Assembly: GCA_031119395.1 (NCBI GenBank)
Contig: JAVHYA010000036.1
Coordinates: forward strand, 1 to 49,045
Length of the DNA stretch: 49,045 bases
Source: Pseudomonadota bacterium
GTDB lineage: Bacteria; Pseudomonadota; Gammaproteobacteria; Burkholderiales; Burkholderiaceae_C
Direction of reading: 5' to 3'
The position numbers and the translations under genes were made by a program. Under the pieces are notes generated by a model that saw only the letters and a list, made by a program, of their open reading frames with translations, was not told where the DNA came from and did no database searches. Positions within the stretch are counted from its first letter, which is position 1. Every line of letters starts with the position of its first letter. Shown here piece by piece: positions 1 to 8,467 of this stretch.

Positions 1-1
1 G

Positions 2-529
2 CTGGCCTACAAGCGCGGCACCGGCGGCTTCGGCGCCAGGCCGGCGCCGGAAGAGCAATACGACGAGGGCACTTCGCGCATGAAGCTCTACATGGCCGAG
101 CTGAGTGCCAACGTCCCCTTCAAGCTGGGCGAGCAGAAGTTTCGCTACAGCGGGCTGATCCGCGCCCAGTGGAACCGCACGCCGCTGACCCCGCAGGACC
201 GCTTCGCCATCGGGGGCCGCTACACCGTGCGCGGCTTCGATGGCGAGACGAGCCTGATGGCCGAGCGCGGCTGGCTGATCCGCAACGACGTCGGCTGGGG
301 CATCGGGCAGAGCGGCGCCGAGCTGTACACCGGCCTGGACTACGGCCATGTGGGCGGCCCCAGCACCAAGTACCTGCTTGGCAATCACCTGGCCGGCGCC
401 GTGGTGGGCGTGCGCGGCGCCTGGAAGAACCTGAACTACGACGTGTTCGTCGGCGCGCCGGTGTGGAAGCCCGAGGGCTATCGCACGGCCCGGGTGACGG
501 CGGGGTTCAACGCCAACTACAGCTTCTAG
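2..529 (+). CDS. TpsB/FhaC-type outer-membrane transporter, C-terminal end (partial)
   Basis: The frame is open from the window edge, so only the last 175 or so residues are visible. They look like the end of the beta-barrel of a two-partner-secretion transporter (ShlB/FhaC/HecB family, Omp85 superfamily), which exports a large partner protein across the outer membrane. The best marker is RYTVRGFDGE near nt 220-250, the VRGF motif of the family's lid loop. Alternating hydrophobic strands follow (LYTGLDYGHV) and the protein ends in aromatic F (NANYSF), as barrel proteins recognised by BAM usually do. No TpsA-like exoprotein follows; it must be upstream if present. An internal ATG at nt 80 is not the start because conserved barrel sequence reads through it. 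Confidence 0.85.
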   Translation: MAYKRGTGGFGARPAPEEQYDEGTSRMKLYMAELSANVPFKLGEQKFRYSGLIRAQWNRTPLTPQDRFAIGGRYTVRGFDGETSLMAERGWLIRNDVGWGIGQSGAELYTGLDYGHVGGPSTKYLLGNHLAGAVVGVRGAWKNLNYDVFVGAPVWKPEGYRTARVTAGFNANYSF

Positions 530-535
530 GCCGCC

Positions 536-901
536 ATGCATTCGCCAGCACCAGAAAAAGACTTCCGTACCGCTGACAGCGAAGCGGCTTCGACGGCCGA
601 TCGCACGCTGCCGGTCGATCGGCCTTCGACGCATGTCGCGTTCGTCGCTCGGCCTGCAGCAGCGGGTGAACTTGTGCGAGAGGGTGTGGCGTTGACTGCC
701 GAAGACTCGGGTGGCGCCGACCGCTTCGTCTTCCAACTGGTCGTCACCGACGCCTACGAGATCAGGTTCGAGCTGCAGCCGATCGAGAAGCCGCAGCACT
801 TGAGCTTCGACGTCCTGGCCGCCGTGGTGGAGCGGTCCCGCGTCCTGTTGATGCGTCACGTCCTCGACGACGAGTCCCTCGGTCCCCCTGTCGAATGTTG
901 A
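536..901 (+). CDS. hypothetical protein, 121 aa
   Basis: I do not recognise this protein. It begins 7 bp after the transporter stop and ends 10 bp before the next lipoprotein start, so it fits as a member of the same operon. It is soluble, with no signal peptide or membrane segment. The first 60 residues are low in hydrophobics and look disordered; residues 65-115 look folded (FVFQLVVTDAYEIRFELQP, then DVLAAVVERSRVLLMRHVLD), a strand pair followed by an amphipathic helix. The Shine-Dalgarno before ATG 536 is weak. The position and folded C-terminal half favour a real gene, but I have no family-level support. Confidence 0.45.
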   Translation: MHSPAPEKDFRTADSEAASTADRTLPVDRPSTHVAFVARPAAAGELVREGVALTAEDSGGADRFVFQLVVTDAYEIRFELQPIEKPQHLSFDVLAAVVERSRVLLMRHVLDDESLGPPVEC

Positions 902-910
902 AAGGCTTTC

Positions 911-1513
911 ATGATGACCACTTCAAAGCACTCCGCTCCCCGCGCTGCGCGCTATGCCCTTCTTGCGGCCACGCTGGGGCTCGGCGCCTGCGCCGTTTCG
1001 ATCAAGCCGCCGATCACCGGCTACACCTGCTGCAACCTGCATCCTTCCTACGACTGGGTGTCCAGCAACAACGTGCTGAGTTCGCAGTTCGTGGCGGCTG
1101 GCGAGCCGGCGACCTACGACTCGATCAAGCGCGGCTACTACGTGTACGGAACCATCGGCGGCCAGTACATCTCCTTGCGCGACGACAACGCCAGATCTTC
1201 GGAAGACACCATGCGATGGGTGCGCACGATCATCGTCGACAAGGACCCGCTCATCGAGCTGGCGACCTGGCCGGCGCGTACGCAGGCGGCCGTGCGCAGT
1301 GGCAAGGTCGTCCCCGGCATGACCCGGCAGCAGGTGCTGATGGCGCTGGGGCACCCCTCGCCCGCGGACACGCCGAACCTGGCCTCGGGCACCTGGCACT
1401 ACTGGAGCGCCATCGACGACACGCCGATCGACATCGGCTTCGACGCGGCGGGCCTTCTGCGCGACATCATGGGCAGTCAGCCATCCATCCGGATGGTTCG
1501 CTACGCGGACTGA
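911..1513 (+). CDS. lipoprotein with SmpA/BamE-like domain
   Basis: A 200-residue predicted lipoprotein. A hydrophobic signal segment ends in the lipobox LGAC with Cys27 as the lipidation site, so the protein should be membrane-anchored in the envelope. Residues about 138-170 carry the SmpA/OmlA (BamE-like) signature: GKVVPGMTRQQVLMALG followed by TWHYW, the 'G-M-T..qV...lG.P' turn then an aromatic strand. In BamE this fold supports outer-membrane protein assembly. Here the domain is C-terminal and preceded by about 100 residues with paired cysteines (CC at 39-40), so it is a BamE-domain relative rather than BamE. AAAGG lies upstream of two consecutive ATG codons at 911 and 914; I took the first. 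Its place behind a TpsB barrel and before another lipoprotein suggests an envelope operon. Confidence 0.75.
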   Translation: MMTTSKHSAPRAARYALLAATLGLGACAVSIKPPITGYTCCNLHPSYDWVSSNNVLSSQFVAAGEPATYDSIKRGYYVYGTIGGQYISLRDDNARSSEDTMRWVRTIIVDKDPLIELATWPARTQAAVRSGKVVPGMTRQQVLMALGHPSPADTPNLASGTWHYWSAIDDTPIDIGFDAAGLLRDIMGSQPSIRMVRYAD

Positions 1514-1565
1514 GTCGCGCGTCGCGCAGCAATACGTTCAACGACAAGAAAAAGGGAGCTCCTCC

Positions 1566-2243
1566 ATGTCCAGAGTCACCTTGTTGGCGCTGCTGGCGGC
1601 GGCCGCCGGCCTCGCAGCCTGCGTGTCACCGACGCCCTACCGGGCGGCGGACACCGATGGCATCCGCTTCGGCTACAGCAGCACGAAGCTGAGTGACCAG
1701 CTGTACCGCGTGCGCTTCATCGGCACCGGGCGCACGCCGGTGCGATGGGTCGACGCCTTCCTGCTGTATCGCGCTGCCGAAGTCGCCAAACAAGCCGACG
1801 CCCCGGCATTCAGGATCGTCGAGGGCAACATCGATACCTCGGTGCTTGCGGGCGAGGACCTCTTTGGCCATCGAGCGCTGGACCTCGAGGTCGCCGTGAC
1901 GGTGTCCCGAGTCTCGCGCCCATCGGTCCGGCACGGCGACGTCGTGGTGGGTCAGGCGGAATCGGCCGACGGCATGCAGCGCACCGCGGGCGCCATGCCC
2001 GTGTTTCGCATGCCCCCGCCCGCGCTGCCGAAGTACCAGCCGCCGGTCTACATCTACACGCCGGGTTACGCCCCGGCGCCGCTGCCGGACCGGACCCTCC
2101 TCATCGAACTGCGGCCGGACCTCCGGGGCATGGACGACAAGAGCTTCGTGACGGCCGACGTGCTGGACAGGCTCGGGCCGCGCATCAGACGCGCCGCCCC
2201 CAAGGACCAGGCCCCGAAACCCACGCCCTCCACGGCGTTGTGA
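1566..2243 (+). CDS. CC0125/CC1285-type lipoprotein
   Basis: A 225-residue lipoprotein with a short signal peptide and lipobox LAAC (Cys19). Residues 25-90 (YRAADTDGIRFGYSSTKLS ... DAFLLYRAAEVAK) match the pattern I know from a small alphaproteobacterial and betaproteobacterial lipoprotein family named CC0125/CC1285: 'G.gYs...l....y.V.F.GN....v.....lYRAAElt'. Function is not established. The C-terminal half is proline-rich (PPPALPKYQPPVYIYTP), typical of a periplasmic or surface linker. An AAAGGGAGCTCC Shine-Dalgarno precedes the ATG. It lies 52 bp after the BamE-like lipoprotein on the same strand and ends before the convergent M48 peptidase gene. Confidence 0.72.
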   Translation: MSRVTLLALLAAAAGLAACVSPTPYRAADTDGIRFGYSSTKLSDQLYRVRFIGTGRTPVRWVDAFLLYRAAEVAKQADAPAFRIVEGNIDTSVLAGEDLFGHRALDLEVAVTVSRVSRPSVRHGDVVVGQAESADGMQRTAGAMPVFRMPPPALPKYQPPVYIYTPGYAPAPLPDRTLLIELRPDLRGMDDKSFVTADVLDRLGPRIRRAAPKDQAPKPTPSTAL

Positions 2244-2334
2244 ACACGAACGGCGGGACCGACGCGTCATGGCGTCGTGTCGCTCGCAGCCGGGCCGCGC
2301 TATCGACGACGCAGCATGACATTCGTTGGTGGAG

Positions 2335-2358
2335 CGAACGAGCCTGAGGCGTCGTTCG
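2335..2358. terminator. candidate bidirectional hairpin terminator
   Basis: Between the convergent lipoprotein and M48 peptidase genes there is a perfect 7-bp stem, CGAACGA pairing with TCGTTCG, whose loop holds a further GCC/GGC pair. There is no T tract on either strand, so a classical Rho-independent role is only possible, not shown. Confidence 0.35.
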
Positions 2359-2364
2359 CGGCCC

Positions 2365-3537
2365 TCACGGCGCCGCGCAACCGCGGCCTTCTTTGAGCGC
2401 TTGGGCCCGGGCGGCGGTGTCGGGGTGGCTGCTGAGCCAGTCGGCGGCCGAGCGGGGGCGCGTGTCGTCGGCGCGCTTCGGCGCCTCACCGTCCTTCGAT
2501 GCGGGCGCTTCGTCCTTGCCGCCCGTGGGCGGGCCGTCGATGTGCATCAGCAGGTCGGCCATCGGCGCGACCGGGAGCCCGGCGCGCTGCATCAGCCGGG
2601 TGGCGAAACAGTCGGCCTCGCGCTCGTGGTTGCGGCGGTAGGCCAGGCCGGTGAGCACCGTGCTCGCCATGGACACCACGCTGGACACGTCGCCCAGCGC
2701 CAGCCCCAGTCCGACGTTGAGCACACCCTGCTCGACCACCAGCCGTGTGCCGTGGCGGTGCACCACGTGGCCCATCTCGTGTGCCAGCACGCCGACCAGG
2801 GCGTCGTCCGAAAGGCCGGCCTTGGCGGCCTCGTTGACCAGCGCGTCGGTCACCACGACCTGGCCGCCGGGCAGGGCGAAGGCGTTGGCCGGCATGCCGG
2901 AGCGAAACGCGAGCTCGAAGCGCGGCGCGTAGCCGCGGTAGCGGTGCAGGGACGACGCGTCGCCCGTGCCGAGCCGCGCGGCCAGCGCGTCGAAGCGCGC
3001 GCGCAGCGCGGCCTGGCGCTCGGCGGGCAGTTTGCTGGGTTTGAGGAAGCCGTCGTCCAGCTCGCGCATCGCTTCCTGGCTGATCGACTGCTCCCAACCC
3101 AGCGGCACGAAGCGCGTGAGCTGGGTGGCCGCCCAGGGCGTGCCGTAGCGGTAGAACAGGGCCAGCCCGAGCACGGCGGCCACCAGCACGCCGGCGAACA
3201 CACGCCAGCGCGTCTGCATGCGCTGGGCCAGGCCCGGGCGCGCGCCGGCTGCCTCCATTGCCGCGTGCCACTGCGCGCCGTCGTCGATCTCCAGGCTGCC
3301 GGCCTGACGCAGATCGACCACCACGGTGCGCTGGGCGCGGCTCGGGCGCCAGGCCTCGGGCCACTCGAGCTCGTCATGCGCGAAGGGCGGCGGCACGGCC
3401 GCGCCGGGCGCGAGCGGGTGCAGCCGCAGGCCGGGGCCGCGCGTCCCGGGCTCCAGGCCCACGAGGACCGGCTGCGGCTGGCTGCTGCGGCCGTCGTACC
3501 AGCGGGCGCGCAGCAGGGCGGGGGTCGATTCGGGCAT
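2365..3537 (-). CDS. M48-family zinc metalloprotease, membrane-anchored
   Basis: A 390-residue protein with the M48 zinc-protease motif HEMGH (in GVLAHEMGHVVHRHG), in which the two histidines bind zinc and Glu is catalytic. A third ligand is expected in the downstream NHEREADCFA segment, which matches the M48 'xExEAD' helix. One hydrophobic segment after residue 120 (VFAGVLVAAVLGLALFYRYG) anchors it in the inner membrane. About 100 N-terminal residues form a cytoplasmic domain starting MPESTPALLRARWYDG. M48 proteases of this class (HtpX, LoiP/BepA relatives) clear damaged envelope proteins. I chose ATG at 3537 over an in-frame TTG 39 nt upstream, because the conserved-looking sequence begins there. 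The gene is monocistronic and convergent with the lipoprotein gene. Confidence 0.85.
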   Translation of the reverse strand: MPESTPALLRARWYDGRSSQPQPVLVGLEPGTRGPGLRLHPLAPGAAVPPPFAHDELEWPEAWRPSRAQRTVVVDLRQAGSLEIDDGAQWHAAMEAAGARPGLAQRMQTRWRVFAGVLVAAVLGLALFYRYGTPWAATQLTRFVPLGWEQSISQEAMRELDDGFLKPSKLPAERQAALRARFDALAARLGTGDASSLHRYRGYAPRFELAFRSGMPANAFALPGGQVVVTDALVNEAAKAGLSDDALVGVLAHEMGHVVHRHGTRLVVEQGVLNVGLGLALGDVSSVVSMASTVLTGLAYRRNHEREADCFATRLMQRAGLPVAPMADLLMHIDGPPTGGKDEAPASKDGEAPKRADDTRPRSAADWLSSHPDTAARAQALKEGRGCAAP

Positions 3538-3683
3538 GGCGACGCTCAGAAAAGGGTCAAGACTTCGAAAGTGCAATCGGCCGCACGCGCCCGCGGAGCG
3601 GACGCTGCAGCCAAATTGGTAACGAATGTGACGATCTCATGGGAATGCAGGTCGGTTGGCGAGCGCAGAAGTCCTCAGGGCAC

Positions 3684-3778
3684 CCGCGGAACTGGCTTGG
3701 CCAGGCCGCTGGGTGCGCCCCCCTCCAAGCCGAAGGCGCCAGAGAGGGGGGAGCCGCGAAGCGGCTTGGGGGGTGTCA
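3684..3778. repeat. GC-rich palindromic intergenic repeat
   Basis: A run beginning GGAACTGGCTTGGCCAGGCC and ending in GGCTTGGGGGGTGTCA forms nested hairpins: CCAAGCCG pairs with CGGCTTGG, and GCCGCGAAGCGGC folds on itself between them. The style matches a repeat I have seen in many Comamonadaceae intergenic regions. On the minus strand its end supplies the TGA stop codon of the DUF898 gene. It could act as a terminator for that gene. Confidence 0.6.
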
Positions 3779-5227
3779 TCCAATCACATCGATGCCCAGC
3801 GCATCGGCCACGGCGTCGCCGAAGCCGTCCTTCTGCTGCGCCTCGAGCGTGCCGACCAAGCGGTCGAGCCCGCCCTTGACGTGCAAGGTGACCGACTCGG
3901 TCTTCATCTTGTACTCGGCCACCCGTGCGAAGGGCCGGTAGAAGCCGGCCGTGAGCATGTTCAGCAGGATGTTGCGGATGCGCAGCCACACGAAGCTGGC
4001 GGTGCGCAGGTCGGTCTTGAACCGGGCCATGTCGCTCACGCCGATGTTGTTCCACATCAGCTGGAACATGCGCGCTTCGCGGTACGCCATGGCGGGCGAG
4101 GCGGCGAAGAACGTCGCCATGATCAGCACGAACACCGCCACGATCGCGATCACGATGAAGGTGGCGCTGCCGCGCTGGGCGCCCAGCGCGGCCAGGCCGC
4201 CCGACACCAGCGCCGCCACGCCGACCAGCGCCGCGATCGCCGCGCCGATGCCCAGCAGCGTGGCCACGAAGAAGCCGAGGCTGGAGGCCCAGATCCGCAC
4301 GAAGTCGCCGAACACCGGCTTCCAGCGGCCGGTCTGCCCGCCGACCGCGGCGCGCATCACCAGCAGGCGCTTGTAGTTGAACTCCAGGCGGATCAGGCAC
4401 AGCAGGCTCAGCAGCACCGCCGCCAGCGCCACGCCGGCCATGGGCCAGGTCGGGCGCGGGAAGGGCGGCGCCTTGGCCGGGGTGGGCGCGCTGTCCTCCT
4501 CGTCCCCGGCGTCCATGTCGGGGTCGGACTCGCTCGCAGCAGCGGCGTCGCTCTCGCGCGCGGGCGCCGCGGCGTGCACCGGCGCCCACAGCGTGGCCGG
4601 GGCCTGCGCCGACGACGCGCCGGCCTTCGGCGCGTCGGGTGCCATGCGCGCGAACGCGAAGCCCGCCACCAGCCACACCGCGGCCAGCGCGAACACCGGC
4701 CAGCTCGCGCGGTACACCTCGCCCCAGCCGGCCGTGAAGCGCAGGCGCAGGCCGCGCCAGCGGGTGTGGCCCAGCCGGAAGCGCATCGCGCTGCCCCAGA
4801 GGAAGGGCGCCAGCACGGCGCCACCGATGACGATCGCGAAGTAGACGATGTGCTGGCCCGTTTCGGCCGCCACGTTCAGCGCGATGTAGAAGGCGGCCAG
4901 CAGCAGGAAGCCGAACACCATGCCGCGGATGCCGGCGGTGAACTCGAGCGGGCTGTCGGCCACCAGCGTGTGGCCGTAGAAGTACTTGATGGTGCGGCGC
5001 CGCGCCCAGGGCGTGAACAGGCCCAGCGTGACGATGGTGAGCAGCACGTTGACGATCCAGACGCCGAAGTACACGCCACCGTCGCCGGTGAAGGCCAGCG
5101 GCCAGGCCTCGATGTCGCGCGGGGGCCGGGCCCCTGAAGGCGGGGCGGCGGGCGGCCCCGGCGGCTCGCGTTCGAATTGCGAAAGGTCCGGTGCGAAGTC
5201 CGGGTGCTGAAATGTCGGTTCTGGCAT
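3776..5227 (-). CDS. YjgN-family (DUF898) inner-membrane protein
   Basis: A 483-residue polytopic membrane protein. The family signature is clear near the N terminus: GVWIVNVLLTIVTLGLFTPW, then ARRRTIKYFYGHT, the 'LG.Y.PWa..r...Y...hT' block of DUF898/YjgN. The ending (TESVTLHVKGGLDRLVG) also fits. I see about six hydrophobic segments and a low-complexity Ala/Asp/Glu stretch in the middle (ESDAAAASESDPDMDAGDEE) likely forming a loop. Molecular function of YjgN proteins is not established. The start at 5227 has GGAG 10-12 nt upstream; an in-frame upstream extension lacks family sequence. Family members often neighbour M48 peptidases, as here (the peptidase lies just downstream on the same strand), which suggests a shared envelope role. 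Confidence 0.85.
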   Translation of the reverse strand: MPEPTFQHPDFAPDLSQFEREPPGPPAAPPSGARPPRDIEAWPLAFTGDGGVYFGVWIVNVLLTIVTLGLFTPWARRRTIKYFYGHTLVADSPLEFTAGIRGMVFGFLLLAAFYIALNVAAETGQHIVYFAIVIGGAVLAPFLWGSAMRFRLGHTRWRGLRLRFTAGWGEVYRASWPVFALAAVWLVAGFAFARMAPDAPKAGASSAQAPATLWAPVHAAAPARESDAAAASESDPDMDAGDEEDSAPTPAKAPPFPRPTWPMAGVALAAVLLSLLCLIRLEFNYKRLLVMRAAVGGQTGRWKPVFGDFVRIWASSLGFFVATLLGIGAAIAALVGVAALVSGGLAALGAQRGSATFIVIAIVAVFVLIMATFFAASPAMAYREARMFQLMWNNIGVSDMARFKTDLRTASFVWLRIRNILLNMLTAGFYRPFARVAEYKMKTESVTLHVKGGLDRLVGTLEAQQKDGFGDAVADALGIDVIG

Positions 5228-5308
5228 GCGGCCCCTTCTCCTTTTTTTGCTCCTCGAGGGCCGCGAAAGTGTAGTGGCGTGAGCCTGCCCCGGCGCCCCC
5301 GGTGCGAA

Positions 5309-5364
5309 GGAAAAGTGCCCGCGACGCCCGCCCGGCAAGCGCTGCCAGCTATCGATTCAGGAGC
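5309..5364 (+). repeat. 56-bp GCTAT repeat, copy 1 (intergenic)
   Basis: A 56-bp unit starting near GGAAAAGTGCCCGC and ending in GCTATCGATTCAGGAGC. It aligns without gaps to the copies at 8339 and 24845, sharing the 5' AAAAGTG, a central GC-rich part and the 3' GCTAT-N7-GAGC end. It lies between the DUF898 gene and the hybrid kinase gene. Confidence 0.75.
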
Positions 5365-5382
5365 GCCACGCGGCGCCGTGCA

Positions 5383-7107
5383 TCAGGCGGCCGGCGCGCA
5401 GCCGCCGGCGAGGGCATCATCGATCGCGCTTCGCACCGCATCCAGCAGCAGCGGCTTGCGCAGCACCGTCGCGCCCGGCCACAGCAGGGGCAGCAGCCGG
5501 TCGACATCCGCGTAGCCGGTGAGGATGACCACCGGCAGCCCGGGGTGCAGGCGCCGCAGCTCGCCGGCCAGCGCGGCACCGTTCATGCCCACCATGCCGA
5601 AGTCCGCCAGCACGATGTCCGGCGCCGACGCGGCCACCGTCGCCAGCGCCTGGGCGCCCGCCGACGCGACGCTCACGCGGTAGCCGGATTCGGCCAGCAG
5701 CGCGCCGAGCGATTCGCGCACATGGCTGTCGTCGTCGACGAGCAGCACATGCGCATCCACGCGGCCGGGCGTCGGGCCGCAGGGCGTGGCCGCGCTGGCG
5801 GCCTCGGCCGGCGCCGCCGCGCTGTCGACCTCGCGCAGCCACAGCGTGACGGTCGTTCCCTGGCCAGGCGCACTCGTGATGCGCGCGGTGCCACCGGCGC
5901 GCAGCGCGAAGCCGCGCACCTGGGCGAGCCCGAGGCCCGTGCCCTGCGCCTCGCCCTTGGTGGTGAAGAAGGGCTCGAACGCGCGCGCCGCCACCTCCGG
6001 CGCCATGCCGGGGCCGTCGTCCTCGAGGGTCAGCACCAGGTAGGCGCCATCGGGCAGCTCGGCATCGCCGTGCACCCGGGCGCGCCGGGAACCGATGCGC
6101 AGCGCACCGACGCCGTGCTGCGCATCGCGTGCATTGATCGCCAGGTTGAGGATGGCCGCTTCCAGCTGGGTCGGGTCGGCGAGGGTCAGCACCTCGGTGT
6201 CCTGCAGCCGGAACTGCAACTGCATCTCGGGCCCGACGGCGCGCCGCAGCAGTTCGCGCATCTGCGCCACGCGCGCTGCGGCGGCCATGGGGCGGTACTC
6301 GGGCACCTGGTCCCGCGAGAAGTTGAGCAGCTGGCGCGTCAGGTCCGCGGCGCTGCGCACGGCGTCCAGGCCGCCCTGCGCGCGGCGGCGCACCACGTTC
6401 GGCTGGTCGGCCTTGCGCTCGATGAGCTGCAGGTTGCCGCTCACCGCCTGGAGCAGGTTGTTGAAGTCGTGCGCGATGCCGCTGGTCAGCTGGCCGACGG
6501 CCGCCAGCCGCTGGCGTTTGCGCAGCAAGGCGTTGTCGTCGTCGGCGCCGGTCAGGGCATCGGTCACCTCCTGGCGCAGGGCCGCGGCCTGGCGGTCCTT
6601 GCTGCGGTTGGCGGCGCGCAACTGCAGCAGCACGGCGGTCTGCCGTGCCAGCGCCTGCAGCGCCGCGGCCTGGCCGGCCGACAGCTCGCGCGGCTCGCGG
6701 TCGATCACGCAGACCGTGCCCAGCGCATCGCCGGCGGGCGTGACGATCGGCGCCCCCGCATAGAAGCGGATGCGCGGCTCGCCCTGCACCAGGGGGTTGT
6801 CGGTGAAGCGGGGGTCCAGCACCGCGTCGTGCACCTGCATCACGGTGTCGGGGGACAGGATGGCATGGGCGCAGAAGGCGTCGCTGCGCGGCGTTTCGCT
6901 GGCGTCGAGGCCGACGCGGGCCTTGAACCACTGGCGCTCGGCATCGATCAACGACACCAGCGCGATCGGCGTTCCGCACAGCTGCGAGGCCAGCAGCACC
7001 ACGTCGTCGAACACCGCCTCGGTGCCGGTGTCGAGCACCTGCAACTCGTCGAGGGCCGCCAGGCGGCGGTCTTCGTCGGGTGGCAGGGGAGCGCCGCGCC
7101 TGCTCAT
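5383..7107 (-). CDS. GAF-domain hybrid sensor histidine kinase
   Basis: A 574-residue soluble hybrid kinase. Domain order: GAF at about 15-165 (FDDVVLLASQLCGTPIALVS ... GAPIVTPAGDALGTVCVID), HisKA at about 220-285 with H-box GIAHDFNNLL, HATPase_c at about 330-440 (NLAINARDA; EDDGPGM; FFTTK; GTGLGLAQVRG), and a C-terminal receiver at about 455-570 (VLLVDDDSHVRESLG; acceptor Asp in VLADFGMVG; Lys in LRKPLLL). There are no membrane segments, so it senses a cytoplasmic signal through GAF. The HDFNN box places it with NtrB-like and hybrid kinases. I prefer ATG 7107 to an in-frame GTG 18 nt upstream. No DNA-binding partner is adjacent. The 230-bp gap to the divergent corA gene should hold both promoters; I see no clear motif in it. 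Confidence 0.88.
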   Translation of the reverse strand: MSRRGAPLPPDEDRRLAALDELQVLDTGTEAVFDDVVLLASQLCGTPIALVSLIDAERQWFKARVGLDASETPRSDAFCAHAILSPDTVMQVHDAVLDPRFTDNPLVQGEPRIRFYAGAPIVTPAGDALGTVCVIDREPRELSAGQAAALQALARQTAVLLQLRAANRSKDRQAAALRQEVTDALTGADDDNALLRKRQRLAAVGQLTSGIAHDFNNLLQAVSGNLQLIERKADQPNVVRRRAQGGLDAVRSAADLTRQLLNFSRDQVPEYRPMAAAARVAQMRELLRRAVGPEMQLQFRLQDTEVLTLADPTQLEAAILNLAINARDAQHGVGALRIGSRRARVHGDAELPDGAYLVLTLEDDGPGMAPEVAARAFEPFFTTKGEAQGTGLGLAQVRGFALRAGGTARITSAPGQGTTVTLWLREVDSAAAPAEAASAATPCGPTPGRVDAHVLLVDDDSHVRESLGALLAESGYRVSVASAGAQALATVAASAPDIVLADFGMVGMNGAALAGELRRLHPGLPVVILTGYADVDRLLPLLWPGATVLRKPLLLDAVRSAIDDALAGGCAPAA

Positions 7108-7337
7108 GCGCCGGGGCCCGCGCACCCACGCCGTCCCGGCGTTGTCTTCAGAGGCTGCTCGTGCGCGGACATGATCGAATCCATTCTATGCAGGCGGGGT
7201 GCGCGCACGAGTCGGACAACCGCTCCCGGTGCGAGCTGAATGCCGGCTGAACGCGCCGTGCCGTGCGCTGCGGCGGCGGCCTACGGACGCCCGCCAAGGG
7301 GTGGTGGCACGATGGCGCACCACCACCTGCGAACGCC

Positions 7338-8315
7338 ATGCTCATCAACTGCGCCGCCTACCGCGAGGGCCGCAAGCTCGCCGACATCGGGCTTGCAGAC
7401 ATCCCGCAGCACCTGGCCGACCCCGGCACCTTCGTCTGGGTGGCACTGCACGACGCGAGCGATGAGGAGCTGGCAACGCTGCAGCGCAGCTTCGAACTGC
7501 ACCCGCTGGCGGTGGAGGACGTGCAGCGCGGCCAGCAGCGGCCCAAGGTCGAGGAGTACGGCGAATCGCTCTTCGTCGTCATGCACCTGCTCGACATCGA
7601 AGGCGAGGGCGAACACCGGCGCATCCGTGTGGGCGAGGTCGACGTCTTCGCGGGACGCAACTACGTCGTCTCGGTGCGCAATCGCAGCGCGCAGAGCCTG
7701 GCGCGGGTGCGCGAACGCTGCGAGCGCGAGCCCGAACTGCTGAGGAACGGGCCCGGCTTCGTGCTGTACGCGCTGATGGACGAGGTGGTGGACCGCTACT
7801 TCCCCGTCATCGAGCACCTGGAGGACGAACTCGAGGCGATCGAGAAGCAGATCCTGACCGAGAAGGCGGGGCGCGAGAACATCCAGCGCCTCTACGGCCT
7901 CAAGCGCCGCCTGCGCGTGCTCAAGCACGCGGTGGCGCCGCTGCTCGAAGCCGCGGGCCGGCTGTACGGCGGCCGCGTGCCGTCGCTGTGCCTGGGCACG
8001 CAGGACTACTTCCGCGACGTGATCGACCACCTGGCGCGCATCAATGCGTCGGTCGATGCCATCCGCGACACCGTGGGCGTGGCGATCCAGGTCAACCTGT
8101 CGCTGGTCACCATCGCCGACAGCGAGGTGACGAAGCGGCTGGCCGCCTGGGCGGCGATCTTCGCGGTGTGCACCGCCTTCGTCGGCGTCTGGGGCATGAA
8201 CTTCGAATTCATGCCCGAGCTGAAGTGGCGCTACGGCTACCCGGCGGCGTTGGGCGTCATCGTCGCTGTGTGCGGCTACCTGTACTGGCGCTTCCGCAAG
8301 GCGGGCTGGGTGTGA
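7338..8315 (+). CDS. corA: CorA-family magnesium/cobalt transporter
   Basis: A 325-residue CorA-type channel that moves Mg2+ (and Co2+/Ni2+) through the inner membrane as a pentamer. The large N-terminal cytoplasmic domain is followed by the long helix (VVDRYFPVIEHLEDELEAIE) and two C-terminal transmembrane helices at about 265-320. The signature GMN is present in VWGMNFEFMPEL, directly after TM1, and the acidic loop (MPELKW) follows. The positively charged C terminus (WRFRKAGWV) fits. Start ATG 7338 was chosen because family sequence begins at MLINCAAY; earlier in-frame codons add unconserved sequence. The gene is divergent from the hybrid kinase gene. Confidence 0.92.
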   Translation: MLINCAAYREGRKLADIGLADIPQHLADPGTFVWVALHDASDEELATLQRSFELHPLAVEDVQRGQQRPKVEEYGESLFVVMHLLDIEGEGEHRRIRVGEVDVFAGRNYVVSVRNRSAQSLARVRERCEREPELLRNGPGFVLYALMDEVVDRYFPVIEHLEDELEAIEKQILTEKAGRENIQRLYGLKRRLRVLKHAVAPLLEAAGRLYGGRVPSLCLGTQDYFRDVIDHLARINASVDAIRDTVGVAIQVNLSLVTIADSEVTKRLAAWAAIFAVCTAFVGVWGMNFEFMPELKWRYGYPAALGVIVAVCGYLYWRFRKAGWV

Positions 8316-8338
8316 GCGCCGCGGGCCGGTCGTGTGAA

Positions 8339-8394
8339 CGAAAAGTGCCTGCAGCGCCCGTCCGGCGGGCGCGAGCAGCTATAAAAACAGGAGC
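8339..8394 (+). repeat. 56-bp GCTAT repeat, copy 2 (intergenic)
   Basis: This copy runs from CGAAAAGTGCCTGCAG to GCTATAAAAACAGGAGC, between corA and the amidohydrolase gene. Its centre folds into a perfect 7-bp stem, GCGCCCG with CGGGCGC, around a 5-nt loop. It aligns gaplessly with the copies at 5309 and 24845. Confidence 0.8.
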
Positions 8395-8467
8395 AAATGC
8401 CGCAGTGCGCCGTGGGGCCGACGGCGCTGCGCCATGATCCGTGCGCTGCCCACCACCGACGATTGCC

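Noticed and set aside
2326-3879. Long plus-strand open frame opposite the M48 peptidase gene
   Set aside because: Composition is Arg/Ala/Gln-rich without domains, and the opposite strand encodes a clear HEMGH protease; typical antisense frame in GC-rich DNA.
5302-7239. 645-codon plus-strand frame opposite the GAF hybrid kinase
   Set aside because: The reverse strand has all kinase motifs in order; this frame has none.
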